Positions 47,652-56,549 of a DNA stretch of 64,000 bases are shown piece by piece. Position 1 is the stretch's first letter. Each line of letters opens with the position of its first letter. The notes beneath the pieces were generated by a model. The model saw only the letters and a list, made by a program, of their open reading frames with translations. It searched no databases and was not told the origin of the DNA. The stretch lies in contig NZ_LR215041.1 in the NCBI RefSeq assembly GCF_900660685.1, forward strand, positions 682,001 through 746,000, given 5' to 3'. Source of the stretch: Mycoplasmopsis columbina. GTDB lineage: Bacteria > Bacillota_I > Bacilli_A > Mycoplasmatales > Metamycoplasmataceae. The position numbers were made by a program, and so were the translations under genes.

Positions 47652-48887
47652 TTATTTTGTTTTTAATAAAATTGTTTGTTTTTTTCCTTTTTTAAAAATA
47701 GCGTATTTGCCGCCAAATTTTTGCGGTTGATATTTAGTAGTTTCATCTATTTCTAATTCATCTATTTTTAAGGCTTTTGTTGAAATAAATTCTCTTGCTT
47801 CTCTTTTTGAATTTAAGAATTTATGCTCAATTAATTTTTCAACTAAATTATCATTTTCATTTAACTCAAGAAGAGGTAAATAATCTTCCATTATCACTAA
47901 ATCATGTATTTTTAAGGTAGAAAAATCAAAATTTTTGTTATATAAAATTTCAGTAATTTTTTTGGCATTTAATGCTTCTTGCACACCAAATAAATCTTTT
48001 ACCACTTCTCCTGCTAAAACTTTTTGAGCAAGATGTTCTTTTGGATTATTATTATGTCTTTCTAAAATGTCACTAATTTCATCTAGTTTAAGAAAAGTTA
48101 ATCATTTTAATAATTTACCAACTGCTGCATCACTTTGATTTAATAAATATTGATACATTTTAAAAGGAGAATTCATTTCTTTATCCAATCATAAAGAACC
48201 TCCGCCTGTGGATTTTCCAATTTTATTTCCATTTTCATCTGTTAATAAGTCAAATGTTATTCCAACAGCTTTATGATCATCACCCTCAACTTTAGCAATC
48301 ATGTCTAAACCTGTGACAATGTTTCCCCATTGATCGCTACCACCTAATTGCACTTTAACATTGTTATTTTTGTACAATTGTAAAAAGTCATAACCTTGTA
48401 ATAAGGTATATGAAAATTCTGTAAAAGACAAGCCTTTTTCTATTCTTCTTGATACAGAATCTTTAGAAAGCATACTAGATATATTAATTAATTTTCCCGC
48501 ATCTCTTAAGAAAGTTAAAATTGACATCTCTTTATAAAAATTGTAATTGTCTACAACGGTAAGTCCGTGTATTTCTAATTGTGCCACTATTTTTGTTTTA
48601 TTGTTTTTTACTTGTTCTAAATCAAGTAGAACTCTTTCAGAATCTTTAAAGGATGGATCGCCAATCATTCCTGTGGCTCCTCCAACTAATCCATAAGTTT
48701 TATAGCCATATTGAGCAAATCTTTTTAATGTTGCAATTAAAATATAGTTTCCTAAGTGCAAACTTTGTGCAGTTGGATCAAATCCGCCATAAATTGCAGT
48801 TTCTGAAGGAATTAATTGTTGAAATTTTTCTTCATTACTTATCTGTTTTAAAATCCCTCTAGCTCTCAAATCTTCTAATAGAGTCAT
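47652..48887 (-). CDS. tyrS: Tyrosyl-tRNA synthetase
   Basis: The 411-residue class I synthetase has IYGGFDPTAQSLHLGNYI (HIGH-like HLGN), LQGYDFLQLY, QLGGSDQWGNIVTGLD and KIGKSTGGG in the KMSKS position, followed by a C-terminal S4 domain (HKFLNSKREAREFISTKAL). Two UGA codons are Trp. AAGGAGAATC precedes the ATG. The tRNA-binding ytpR-like gene lies 8 bases upstream, so they form a two-gene unit. Confidence 0.95.
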
Positions 48888-48895
48888 GATTCTCC

Positions 48896-49528
48896 TTATA
48901 AACTTTTCTTGTATACTTCAATTAAATATTGAATATCAGCATTAAAATATTTTTCGTATACTTCTTTTTTATTAATGAATTTGATGAATTTTTCAAATTC
49001 ATTAAAGTTATCATCTTTAGTTAATCCCAAGCTAGTTACACTAGCAAGCATTCCTTCACTTTTTACATTCAATAGTGAACCTTCTAATATTTCTTCACCT
49101 TTTGCAGTAATTGATCCAGGAAGTGCAAAAACAAAATACATATTTTCTAAAGTGTAAGTTGTATTAGTTACAATTTGAATTTGTCTATTCTTAATTTCCA
49201 CTGTTAAAATAGCTAATTTTTCGCTTTTGGGATGAACTTCTCTTTTAATAATTTTTCCTAAAGCAAATAACATTTCATTATTAAATTTATAATCATTATT
49301 TTTCACTAAAACTTCTTTTTTAATATGCTCTACAACATTTTTATCAAGAATTTGATAATCATTTTCTAAATTAACTGGATGAAAAAAATTAATTAACTTT
49401 ATATTAAAATTATCATCTCTTAAAATACTGAAAGTTTCATAAAAATCTACTTGGGTTGGTTTTACTCTTGTATCAACAAAAATTAAATTTGTGTTTTTGT
49501 ATTTATTGTTTAAATTAAAAAATATCAT
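48896..49528 (-). CDS. ytpR: YtpR-like tRNA-binding domain protein
   Basis: The 210-residue protein has an N-terminal mollicute/firmicute extension and a C-terminal EMAP-II-like OB fold: IIKREVHPKSEKLAILTVEI, FALPGSITAKGEEILEGSLL and SEGMLAS. This is the tRNA-binding domain fused to PheRS beta or MetRS elsewhere and free-standing in YtpR. A TATAAT on the minus strand (49536-49541) ends 7 bases before the ATG, so the transcript is leaderless. The gene is divergent from degV, with 37 bases between the start codons. Confidence 0.85.
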   Translation of the reverse strand: MIFFNLNNKYKNTNLIFVDTRVKPTQVDFYETFSILRDDNFNIKLINFFHPVNLENDYQILDKNVVEHIKKEVLVKNNDYKFNNEMLFALGKIIKREVHPKSEKLAILTVEIKNRQIQIVTNTTYTLENMYFVFALPGSITAKGEEILEGSLLNVKSEGMLASVTSLGLTKDDNFNEFEKFIKFINKKEVYEKYFNADIQYLIEVYKKSL

Positions 49529-49565
49529 AATGTGAATTATACTAGTTATATATATAATATGAAAT
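49529..49565. promoter_or_regulatory. Interlocked divergent leaderless promoters of ytpR and degV
   Basis: The whole region between the two ATGs is 37 bases. TATAAT on the minus strand (49536-49541) and TATAAT on the plus strand (49553-49558) each end 7 bases from their own start codon. The -35 position of each promoter falls on or past the other's -10, so the two polymerases cannot bind together. Confidence 0.55.
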
Positions 49566-50453
49566 ATGAAATATGCAATAGTAGTAGATTCTTCTTCTGC
49601 GTTAACTAGAGAGGATGCCCAGAGACTAGGATGATATTATTTACCATTACACATTAATATTGATGGTAAAGAATATCGTGATGGAGTCGATTTAACTTCG
49701 AAAAATCTTTTTGAATATTACACTAAAGACGCGGAAGTAAAAACTTCTTCAATCAATCCTGGAGAAGCTTATTCTTTATTTGAACAACTTTCAAAGGAGT
49801 ATGACAAAATTATTGTTTATCCCATTTCTAAATACTTATCAGGAACTTGCCAAGCTCTCACTTCGCTAGCAGCAGAGTTTCCTAAAGTTAGAGTAGTGCA
49901 GTCAAAACAAATTGTGGAACTAATTCTTTTAGATCTCTTTGACTTTGATTTAAAAATGAAAAATGATCCATCAAAATTTGACCAATATATTGAAGATATA
50001 GAAAATAAAGGATTTGAATATTCAATTACTTTAATTCCAAAATACAACAAATATTTAGTTAAAGGTGGTAGATTACATCCTTCTGCTGCATTAATTGCAA
50101 AAATGTTAAGTATTGTTCCATTAATCACTTTCCAAAATGGTCAATTATTAAAAGAAGGAACTGGAAGGGTATTTAAAAAATCTGTTATTAAAAATATCCA
50201 TTCTAAATTAGATGTTTTTGACAAGGACGAAAATTCTTTACTAGTTTATCTTCACTCAGGTGCCTTAGAAGAAGATTCTAAAGAATTTATAGAAGAATTT
50301 GTCAATGTATTTGGTGAAGAACCTCTTGTAAGATACATTGCTCCAGTAGTGGCCATTCATACTGGACCAGAATCATACGTTGGTGTGAGAATTAAAATAA
50401 ATAAAGAATTAAAAAATGCCTTTTTAACATTTCTTAAACAAATTAATAATTAG
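49566..50453 (+). CDS. DegV-family fatty-acid-binding protein
   Basis: The 295-residue protein begins MKYAIVVDSSSALTREDAQ, followed by LPLHINIDGKEYRDG, KTSSINPGEAYSLFEQL, YPISKYLSGTCQAL and VAIHTGPESYVGVRI at the C-terminus, the DegV signature set. Related FakB proteins bind a fatty acid for phosphorylation by FakA, so exogenous lipid uptake is the likely role; substrate is not known. UGA at 49631 is Trp. TATAAT at 49553-49558 gives a leaderless start. A terminator follows. Confidence 0.92.
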
Positions 50454-50475
50454 CAACTTTTGTTGCTTTTTTTAT
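50454..50475 (+). terminator. Terminator after degV
   Basis: AGCAAC/GTTGCT with a four-T loop followed by seven T. Confidence 0.78.
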
Positions 50476-50497
50476 GCCATTTTTTAGAATAAAAAAA

Positions 50498-50572
50498 TGG
50501 CAGGAGTGACAGGATTCGAACCCATAACACACGGGGTTGAAGCCCGTTGTTCTACCGTTGAACTACACTCCT
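50498..50572 (-). tRNA. tRNA-Trp (TCA anticodon, reads UGA)
   Basis: On the minus strand the acceptor AGGAGTG/CACTCCT, D arm TTCAACGGTAGAA, anticodon stem-loop ACGGG-CTTCAAC-CCCGT (anticodon TCA), T loop GGGTTCGAATCCT, discriminator G and encoded CCA are visible. This tRNA decodes UGA as tryptophan and is direct evidence for translation table 4. Confidence 0.95.
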
Positions 50573-50613
50573 ACAAAGTGGTATTATTATACCACTAAAC
50601 TAAAAAATAAAAG

Positions 50614-50635
50614 AAAAAATAGCATGCGCTATTTT
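50614..50635 (-). terminator. Terminator of the TM2 gene
   Basis: AAAATAGC/GCTATTTT with a four-base loop beside the stop codon of the frameshifted TM2 gene, followed on the minus strand by T residues. Confidence 0.6.
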
Positions 50636-50878
50636 ATCATTGTGAAATAAAAACTCCTTGACCGTCTTTCATATTATCAGTAACAGCGAGAAGAATATCC
50701 ACTAATCATCAAAGGCCAAATAATCCAAATGTAAGGAATTTAATTAATTCTCACAAAATGTTTCCAGTTAAAATCTATAAATTCCTAATCACCCTAAAAA
50801 GAGAGCAAGAAGAGTAGTTACAAGTCTGCTCTTGTGAGATTTTATAGTAACTGAGACAGTTTTTCTATTTCTAGTCAT
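50634..50878 (-). pseudogene. TM2-domain membrane protein, frameshifted
   Basis: The first frame (ATG at 50878) gives a basic start and LLALFLGWLGIYRF, the first TM2 helix, then stops at TAA. The second half continues in another frame as TGNILWELIKFLTFGLFGLW, then WLVDILLAVTDN and a final GVFISQW. Adding one T to the run of four at minus 50770-50773 restores YRF(L)TGN and a full TM2 domain of about 80 residues. TM2 proteins have two membrane helices joined by a short turn with unknown role. It may be a pseudogene or a sequencing error. From 50879 to 51065 I see only AT-rich sequence and probable promoters for the minus-strand gene. Confidence 0.72.
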
Positions 50879-51065
50879 AAAATTCCTATTTTTAAAAAAA
50901 TTTGTTTAAAGTTTGTGAAAATTTTCACAAAAAAATTATATAAATTTAAAGGTTCAAAAGTTTTTTTAGAAAGATCAAAAAGTTAAAAAAATATAAAAAA
51001 TTAACTAAAAATGCATTTTTTACTACTTTTTAAAAAATATGAGAAAATATTGTTTTTATGTATGC

Positions 51066-51097
51066 TTTAAAAAAGCAAAGATTTTTCTTTGCTTTTT
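51066..51097 (-). terminator. Terminator of the prfA-prmC-acpP operon
   Basis: AAAAAGCAAAGA/TCTTTGCTTTTT, with the acpP stop at its right edge and a T run leftward on the minus strand. Confidence 0.75.
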
Positions 51098-51314
51098 ATT
51101 TTTTTAATGTTTTATTAATTAAGTCGATTATATCTTGCACAGTTGCTAATTTTAATAATTCATTATCATCAAATTGAACATTCAATTCTTGTTCTGCCTC
51201 AAAAATTAATTCAGCTAAATCTAATGAGTCAATTTTTAATTCTTTTAAATTAGATGATAGTAAAACTTTTTGTGAAGTTTTTCTCTGAATTTTTTCTAAA
51301 ATTTTATTTTCCAT
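51096..51314 (-). CDS. acpP: Acyl carrier protein
   Basis: The 72-residue protein has ELKIDSLDLAELIFEAEQEL with the phosphopantetheine Ser in DSL and a C-terminal TVQDIIDLI helix, standard for ACP. In mollicutes, which mostly lack fatty-acid synthesis, ACP may serve lipid exchange. It follows prmC by two bases, with AAAGGAT upstream of the ATG. Confidence 0.93.
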   Translation of the reverse strand: MENKILEKIQRKTSQKVLLSSNLKELKIDSLDLAELIFEAEQELNVQFDDNELLKLATVQDIIDLINKTLKK

Positions 51315-51316
51315 AA

Positions 51317-52036
51317 TTAAATCCTTTTAACAATTTTTATAAATCTGGGTTTCCCGTTAATATCTTCTATTATTTCTACATTTTTAATTTTAGTTCATTT
51401 TTCATAATGATAGGGATTAATTTCTAAATATAGAGTTCCATTTGGCTTTAGAAATTTATTATATTGACTTAAAATTTTTTCATAGATTTGTCAGCCTTTA
51501 TTTTTTGCATATAAAGCAATTTTAGGCTCATGTTCAATTACACTAGCATCGACTGTTGAATCATCTTTGCTTAAATAAGGAGGATTGGAAACAATTAAGT
51601 CAAATGTTCCCTTGACATTTTCAAATAAATTACTTTTTTTGATACTTAAATTTTTATCAAATTTAAAATTAATTTTTCTATTGTATCTTGCTATTTTCAA
51701 AGCCTTTTGGCTAATATCTGTCATTAAAATTTTAGCTTTCGGTTTTTTTCTTTTTAAACTTAAACCAATAAAACCTGAACCAGTGCAAAGATCTAAAATA
51801 TCAATATCATCTTTTTTTATGTCTTTAGCTATTAAATAGATTAATTCGTCAGTTTCATATCTAGGAATCAAGACATTTTTGTTAACTTTGATTTTAACAT
51901 CAGTATAATCAACAAATCCTATAATGTGTTGAATAGGAACATTATTTTTAAGCAATCTTTTTTCTTTATCGCTAATAAATGAAGGCAAATTATATTTTTT
52001 CTTTTCTAAAAGCAATAATTCATTTTTTTCTTTCAT
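51317..52036 (-). CDS. prmC: Release factor glutamine methyltransferase PrmC
   Basis: The 239-residue protein has the N-terminal substrate-recognition part (VPIQHIIGFVDYTDVKIKV, then VLIPRYETDELI), the S-adenosylmethionine site ILDLCTGSGFIGLSLK and the catalytic IVSNPPYLSKDD. It methylates the Gln of the GGQ motif of release factors, here the product of the adjacent prfA. UGA at 51489-51491 is Trp. It follows the prfA stop by one base. Confidence 0.95.
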
Positions 52037-52037
52037 T

Positions 52038-53117
52038 CTATAATAAACCAGCTTCTTTGATTTTCTGATTTTGTTCTTCAGTTAATAAAGCTTCCACAAT
52101 TGGTTGTAGTTTACCTTCAATTACTTGTTTAAGAGAAGTAGAAAAACCAATTCTATGATCAGTTACACGATCTTGAGGATAATTGTAAGTTCTAATTTTT
52201 TCACTTCTAGCTCCGCCGCCAGCAAGTTTTCTATATCCCGCTTCTTCCTCATTTTTTTTCGCCATTTCTAAATCATAAAGTTTTGATTTTAAAACGGTCA
52301 TCGCAGTTTCCCTATTGGCAATTTGGCTTCTTTCATCTTGTGAAGAAACTACAATTCCAGTTGGTAAATGTGTAATCCTTACTGCAGAATCCGTTGTATT
52401 AACTGACTGACCGCCTGCTCCACTTGAACGATAAGTATCAACTTTAATTTCGTTTGGTTTAATTTCAATATCAATTGTTTCATCAATTTCTGGTATAACA
52501 GTCACAGTCGCAGTTGAAGTATGAATTCTTCCTGCACTTTCTGTAACTGGAACTCTTTGCACTCTATGCACGCCACTTTCAAATTTTAGTTTTGAATAAG
52601 CATTTTCACCTTTGACTGAAAAAATAATTTGTGAAAATCCACCAGTTGATGCTTGTGATGAAGAAAGTAATTTAATTTTGAAATCTAACTCATCTGCATA
52701 TTTTGTATACATTTTGAAAAGATCACCAGCAAAAATGTTTGCTTCGTCTCCTCCTGCTGCTCCTCTTATTTCAATAATCACGTTTTTATCGTCATTTTCG
52801 TCTTTAGGTAAAATTAAAATTTTTAATTCGGCTTCTAATTGCTCAATTAATATTGAATTTTCTTCAATAATAGACTTTGCTAAAAGTTGTTCTTCTTCAT
52901 TTTTTGAACTAAGATATCCTTTTGCTTCTTCAAGCATAAATAAAGTTGATTCATACTCATTAAATTTGTTTGCTATATCTTTGATTTTATTAATTTCTTT
53001 GTTCAATCTTGTATATTCTTTGATGTTTGAAATAATCGCTTCATCTGATAGTTTTTCATTTAATTGATTGTAAGTATTTCTAATATCAGACAAAGATTTA
53101 TACATTGCTTTTTCCAT
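52038..53117 (-). CDS. prfA: Peptide chain release factor 1
   Basis: The 359-residue protein has the codon-recognition region with PVT in [16 protein letters not shown] (the PxT motif for UAA/UAG) and [19 protein letters not shown] with the catalytic GGQ. RF2, which would read UGA, is not seen in the window and is expected to be absent. AAAGGG precedes the first ATG; a second in-frame ATG lies four codons later. It leads a prfA-prmC-acpP operon on the minus strand. Confidence 0.96.
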   Translation of the reverse strand: MEKAMYKSLSDIRNTYNQLNEKLSDEAIISNIKEYTRLNKEINKIKDIANKFNEYESTLFMLEEAKGYLSSKNEEEQLLAKSIIEENSILIEQLEAELKILILPKDENDDKNVIIEIRGAAGGDEANIFAGDLFKMYTKYADELDFKIKLLSSSQASTGGFSQIIFSVKGENAYSKLKFESGVHRVQRVPVTESAGRIHTSTATVTVIPEIDETIDIEIKPNEIKVDTYRSSGAGGQSVNTTDSAVRITHLPTGIVVSSQDERSQIANRETAMTVLKSKLYDLEMAKKNEEEAGYRKLAGGGARSEKIRTYNYPQDRVTDHRIGFSTSLKQVIEGKLQPIVEALLTEEQNQKIKEAGLL

Positions 53118-53226
53118 AGTGCCCTTTATTATAATAAAAAATGTTTTATATCTTTATATATATCTAATTATAAGGAATATTAATAATATATAATTTAAAC
53201 ATAAAAAGAGATTAGGGTGAATAATT

Positions 53227-54282
53227 ATGCAAAGAAATTACTATATAAAAATTCAAAAAATTGTAAAAGATAAAAATAAAAATATCAAAAGCCAGGTTGT
53301 CGAAATTCCCTTTAAAGAAGGTAAATCTAAAAATTTAATGACTTTTGATATTTTATTTTTAGGCGCTGATTTTAATAAATATTGAAGAAGATATGATTGA
53401 GCAGCAAATGAAAATTTTCTTAAAGAGTACACTAAAGAATTTTTAAAAGATACACAATGAATAAATGCAGGTAAAATCGTTTTAGATAGAAATACCTATG
53501 CAAATTTTACCAATGATGAATTAAAGTGACTTGTTAATACCTTTATAAAGAGAATTAACAAAGAAATTCTTTTCACAAATTTTGATGGTGATTTTGAGCA
53601 AAAAATTAATAATTTGGCTAAAACCGTTTTTGAATTTCAAAATTTTTCTTTTAATTTAGATCTTTCTCCACTAAATCATATTTATATTTTCAATAATTTT
53701 TTAATGTGCCAAAAAGATCTTGATTATTTGCCTTTTAGTAAAAATCGTATTAAAGATTTTAATAACATTCATAATGAATTTACTCTAAAAACTTCAACTA
53801 ACAATAATGAATACTTTGCTTCTTTTAAATTTCATGAAATTGAATATTCTATCCCTATTTCTAAAGATCAATACTTAGTGTTAGAAGATGAAATTGAATA
53901 TTACATTGATAAAGATCATGAATGAGTTCAACTTTACAATGTTGGAACTACTTTTTACAAAACTAAAGTTATTGCTATTTTAAGAGATGAATATAAAAAA
54001 TACTTCTATGCTAAAATAAAAAATGGATTTAATTTTATTAAAGCTAATTTGGTAAAATTACCAATAACCCATAATGATAAGATTATTGGTCATTTAGAAC
54101 TTGATAAAAATCAAGTATCAGACAAACAAATTGAAGAAATTCTAAGACTTCTAAATAACATGTTTATTGAAAAGTTAATTATGAATCAAGAATATAAAAT
54201 TACTTTGAATAAATATGAATTTTCTAAAGCTATCAATGAAATTATGGATGAAATTTATGCTTTAGTGCTTTATAACAAGTAG
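53227..54282 (+). CDS. Uncharacterised protein
   Basis: A 351-residue protein of unknown function. It begins MQRNYYIKIQKIVKDKNKNI with a charged segment, then NLMTFDILFLGADFNKYWRR and repeated Trp/Lys/Asn-rich stretches; a C-terminal helix (EFSKAINEIMDEIYALVLYN) closes it. No membrane segments or enzyme motifs are visible. UGA is Trp many times. The ATG lies shortly after a promoter-like stretch. The next gene follows by 11 bases, so the two form an operon. Both have the composition of the vertical mollicute background. Confidence 0.6.
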
Positions 54283-54293
54283 ATAGGAAAAAA

Positions 54294-55106
54294 ATGAATC
54301 TAAATTTTTTTATAAGAGCAGAAGACATGAACACTTCTACTTCTAGTGCAGCAGAAAATGCCAATAACTCAGAATTATTGAACAATGTTACTCATAACAT
54401 ATTCTATATTCTCCCTGTAGTTTTAGCTACATTGGCTGTCTTTTTATACAGAAATGCAATGGGTCTTGCTTCATTTGTTTTCAAGAAACACGAAAGCGTT
54501 CCTTATGTAGTGAAAAATAATCCTAAAAAAATTAATTTATTATTTTTACTAAGTTCAATAGGATTGTCATTGATTGGAATAATTATTGTTGTTTCTTTAT
54601 TTTTTTCAAAAGCATCTAAAGAACTTAATGCTATTTCAACAGGTATCTATGCCAGTTTAATTATGCTAATTCCTGCCGTTGTAACATACTTTTTTTTCAA
54701 ATATAAAAAAGTTATTGATGATGTACAAGAACTGGATAATTTAGATTGAAATAAATTAGAGACTAAAGAAGTAAGTCAAAGTGATTATTCAAACATTCTT
54801 ATTAGAAGCAGTATGTTTATTAATAATTCTTCCGTTATGGAGAAAAAAACATTATCTAGTTATTTTTATGAAAAATTGAAAAAATATAAAGACTTAGATA
54901 ACATAAAACTTTTCCAAAAATTACTATGAAATACTTACGTTTGATCTTCGTTAGTTGAAAATGAGGAAAAAAACGCATATGAAAATGTATACTCAATTCT
55001 TCATGGAATTTTTCACCTACTTGTTAAAGAAAAAAAATTCAATACTTATGAAGAAGCTTTATTATTTTTAAAAGAAAACTGAAATACAATTAACTCTAGA
55101 AAGTAA
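54294..55106 (+). CDS. Uncharacterised membrane protein
   Basis: The 270-residue product has an N-terminal Ser/Ala/Asn-rich leader (MNTSTSSAAENANNSELLNN), about three membrane helices (FYILPVVLATLAVFLY, LLFLLSSIGLSLIGIIIVVS and YASLIMLIPAVVTYFFF), then a cytoplasmic helical part rich in Lys and Glu. UGA codons near 54749 and 54928-55080 are Trp. GATAGGAAA precedes the ATG. I do not recognise a family. It is followed by the accessory island. Confidence 0.6.
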
Positions 55107-55142
55107 ACTGATCATGAATTTAACTCAACAGCAAATTAGATC

Positions 55143-55166
55143 ATATATATATATATATATATATAT
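55143..55166. repeat. (AT)12 dinucleotide tract
   Basis: Twelve uninterrupted AT units lie 94 bases upstream of the methyltransferase ATG at 55260. Such tracts change length by slippage and can switch promoters. No tract of this purity is seen elsewhere in the window. Confidence 0.9.
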
Positions 55167-55187
55167 CAAGAGATTAAATACTTATAG

Positions 55188-55303
55188 CCAATTCCAGCAG
55201 AATCAAACTTTTAATAAAATAATTAACAAAAAATGCATCAGAAATGGTGCTTTTTTGGCATGCCAAAAGTTTTAAAAGTTTTTGAAACTTTTGCTGGAAT
55301 TGG
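55188..55303. repeat. Inverted repeat spanning the methyltransferase start
   Basis: CCAATTCCAGCA (55188-55199) is the exact complement of TGCTGGAATTGG (55292-55303), with a second matching pair AAACTTTTAA (55205-55214) and TTAAAAGTTT (55272-55281) in the same order. The right arm encodes codons 5-15 of the methyltransferase, covering its FETFAGIG motif. The left arm therefore resembles a remnant of a second gene start in opposite orientation. Confidence 0.75.
55230..55259 (+). terminator. Terminator-like hairpin against the methyltransferase start
   Basis: AAAAAATGCATCA can pair imperfectly with TGGTGCTTTTTT around GAAA, with the T run ending three bases before ATG 55260. It may end transcripts of the 54294 gene and limit read-through into the methyltransferase. 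Confidence 0.4.
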
Positions 55304-56549
55304 TGCTCAACATAAAAGTATTAAATATGTAAACTCCCAGAACAAAGATGTAAATCTTAAAATTGTTGCAACTTCAGAATGAGATGCTAGATCCATTATT
55401 ACTTATGCAGCTATACATAATCAGCTGCATAAAGAAAATATTGAAAAAATATTGAATAAAAAAAATCTAAATGAAGAAAAAAAATTAAATAATTATTTAA
55501 AAGACAAAATATTTTCACTTGATAGTAAATACCATTCTAAAGGAATTATTAGCAAGTCCTTGGAATTCAAAAAAACTTTAACCGCTGCAAATATCTTAAA
55601 CAATAATTTAAGTGATATTACAAAAATTAAATCATCTATTCTTGATGATTTGGATATAGATCTTATTACTTATTCTTTTCCGTGTCAAGGATTATCTGTT
55701 GCAAATATGGGAAGAGATAGCGGAATTTTGAATGATAAATCAACTAGTCATTTAATTTGAGAAATTGGTCGTTTGCTAAGTAATTCAGACAAAAAACCAA
55801 AATATTTACTTTTAGAAAATGTAAAAGCTCTTGTTGGAAAATATTCAAAAGAATATGATAAATGGAAAACATTTTTAAAATCATTAGGATATAAAACTTT
55901 TACTGCTGTTTTAAATGCAAAAAATCATGGATCGTTACAAAGAAGAGAGCGTGTTTTTGCGTTAAGTACTTTAAAACATATACCAACACCTTTTAAAAAT
56001 GATAAAGAATATGAAAATTATATTAATAATATTGGACTTAAATCTAAGCTTAAAAATATAAGAGAACAAGAAAAAAAATATCGAAATATTTTTGATTTAA
56101 ATAATACTTTAGAATTAGAAGCAAAAAATGCTGCTATTAGAAATACTAAATCAAGGCATAAAATGATTGAATTAGGAAAATGTTTAAATGACATTAATTT
56201 TGCAAAAACAAAAGAATTCACAATAAATACCTTAACTACTAGACAAGATCGTTTTCCAAATGCAGGATATATAAATTATGAAACAAATGATGAAAGGTAT
56301 CTAAATCATCGTTTTATTACGCCTCGCGAAGCCTTTAAAATAATGGGTTTTGAAAATAGTGATTTTGATAAATTAAATTATTTTATAAAAAGAGAAATTT
56401 TAACTAAAACTTCTCTTTATCGTTTTGCAGGGAATTCCATTGATGTTAATGTTCTTAAATCAGTATTTAAAACAATTCAAGATGTAGAAATTAATTTAAT
56501 GAAAGAGAAAATTAAAAATGACAAAAAATGACAAAATAATAAAAAATAA
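55260..56549 (+). CDS. C5-cytosine DNA methyltransferase
   Basis: The 429-residue protein has the Dcm-type motifs in order: I (VFETFAGIGAQ, residues 7-17), IV (YSFPCQGLSVANMG, catalytic Cys142), VI (LLLENVKAL, Glu186), VIII (QRRERVFAL, 227-235), a variable region with the target recognition domain, IX/X (FITPREAFKIMGF and YRFAGNSIDVNVL). It should place 5-methylcytosine on DNA; the target is unknown. UGA is Trp in ATSEW and near 55760, but one TGG occurs in DKWKTF. No Shine-Dalgarno precedes the ATG. An in-frame ATG at 55233 would give MHQKWCFFG in front. The 3' end overlaps the next gene by 32 bases. Confidence 0.93.

Noticed and set aside
55107-55142. A short ORF between the 54294 gene and the (AT) tract.
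   Set aside because: It stops within the tract and has no ribosome-binding site.
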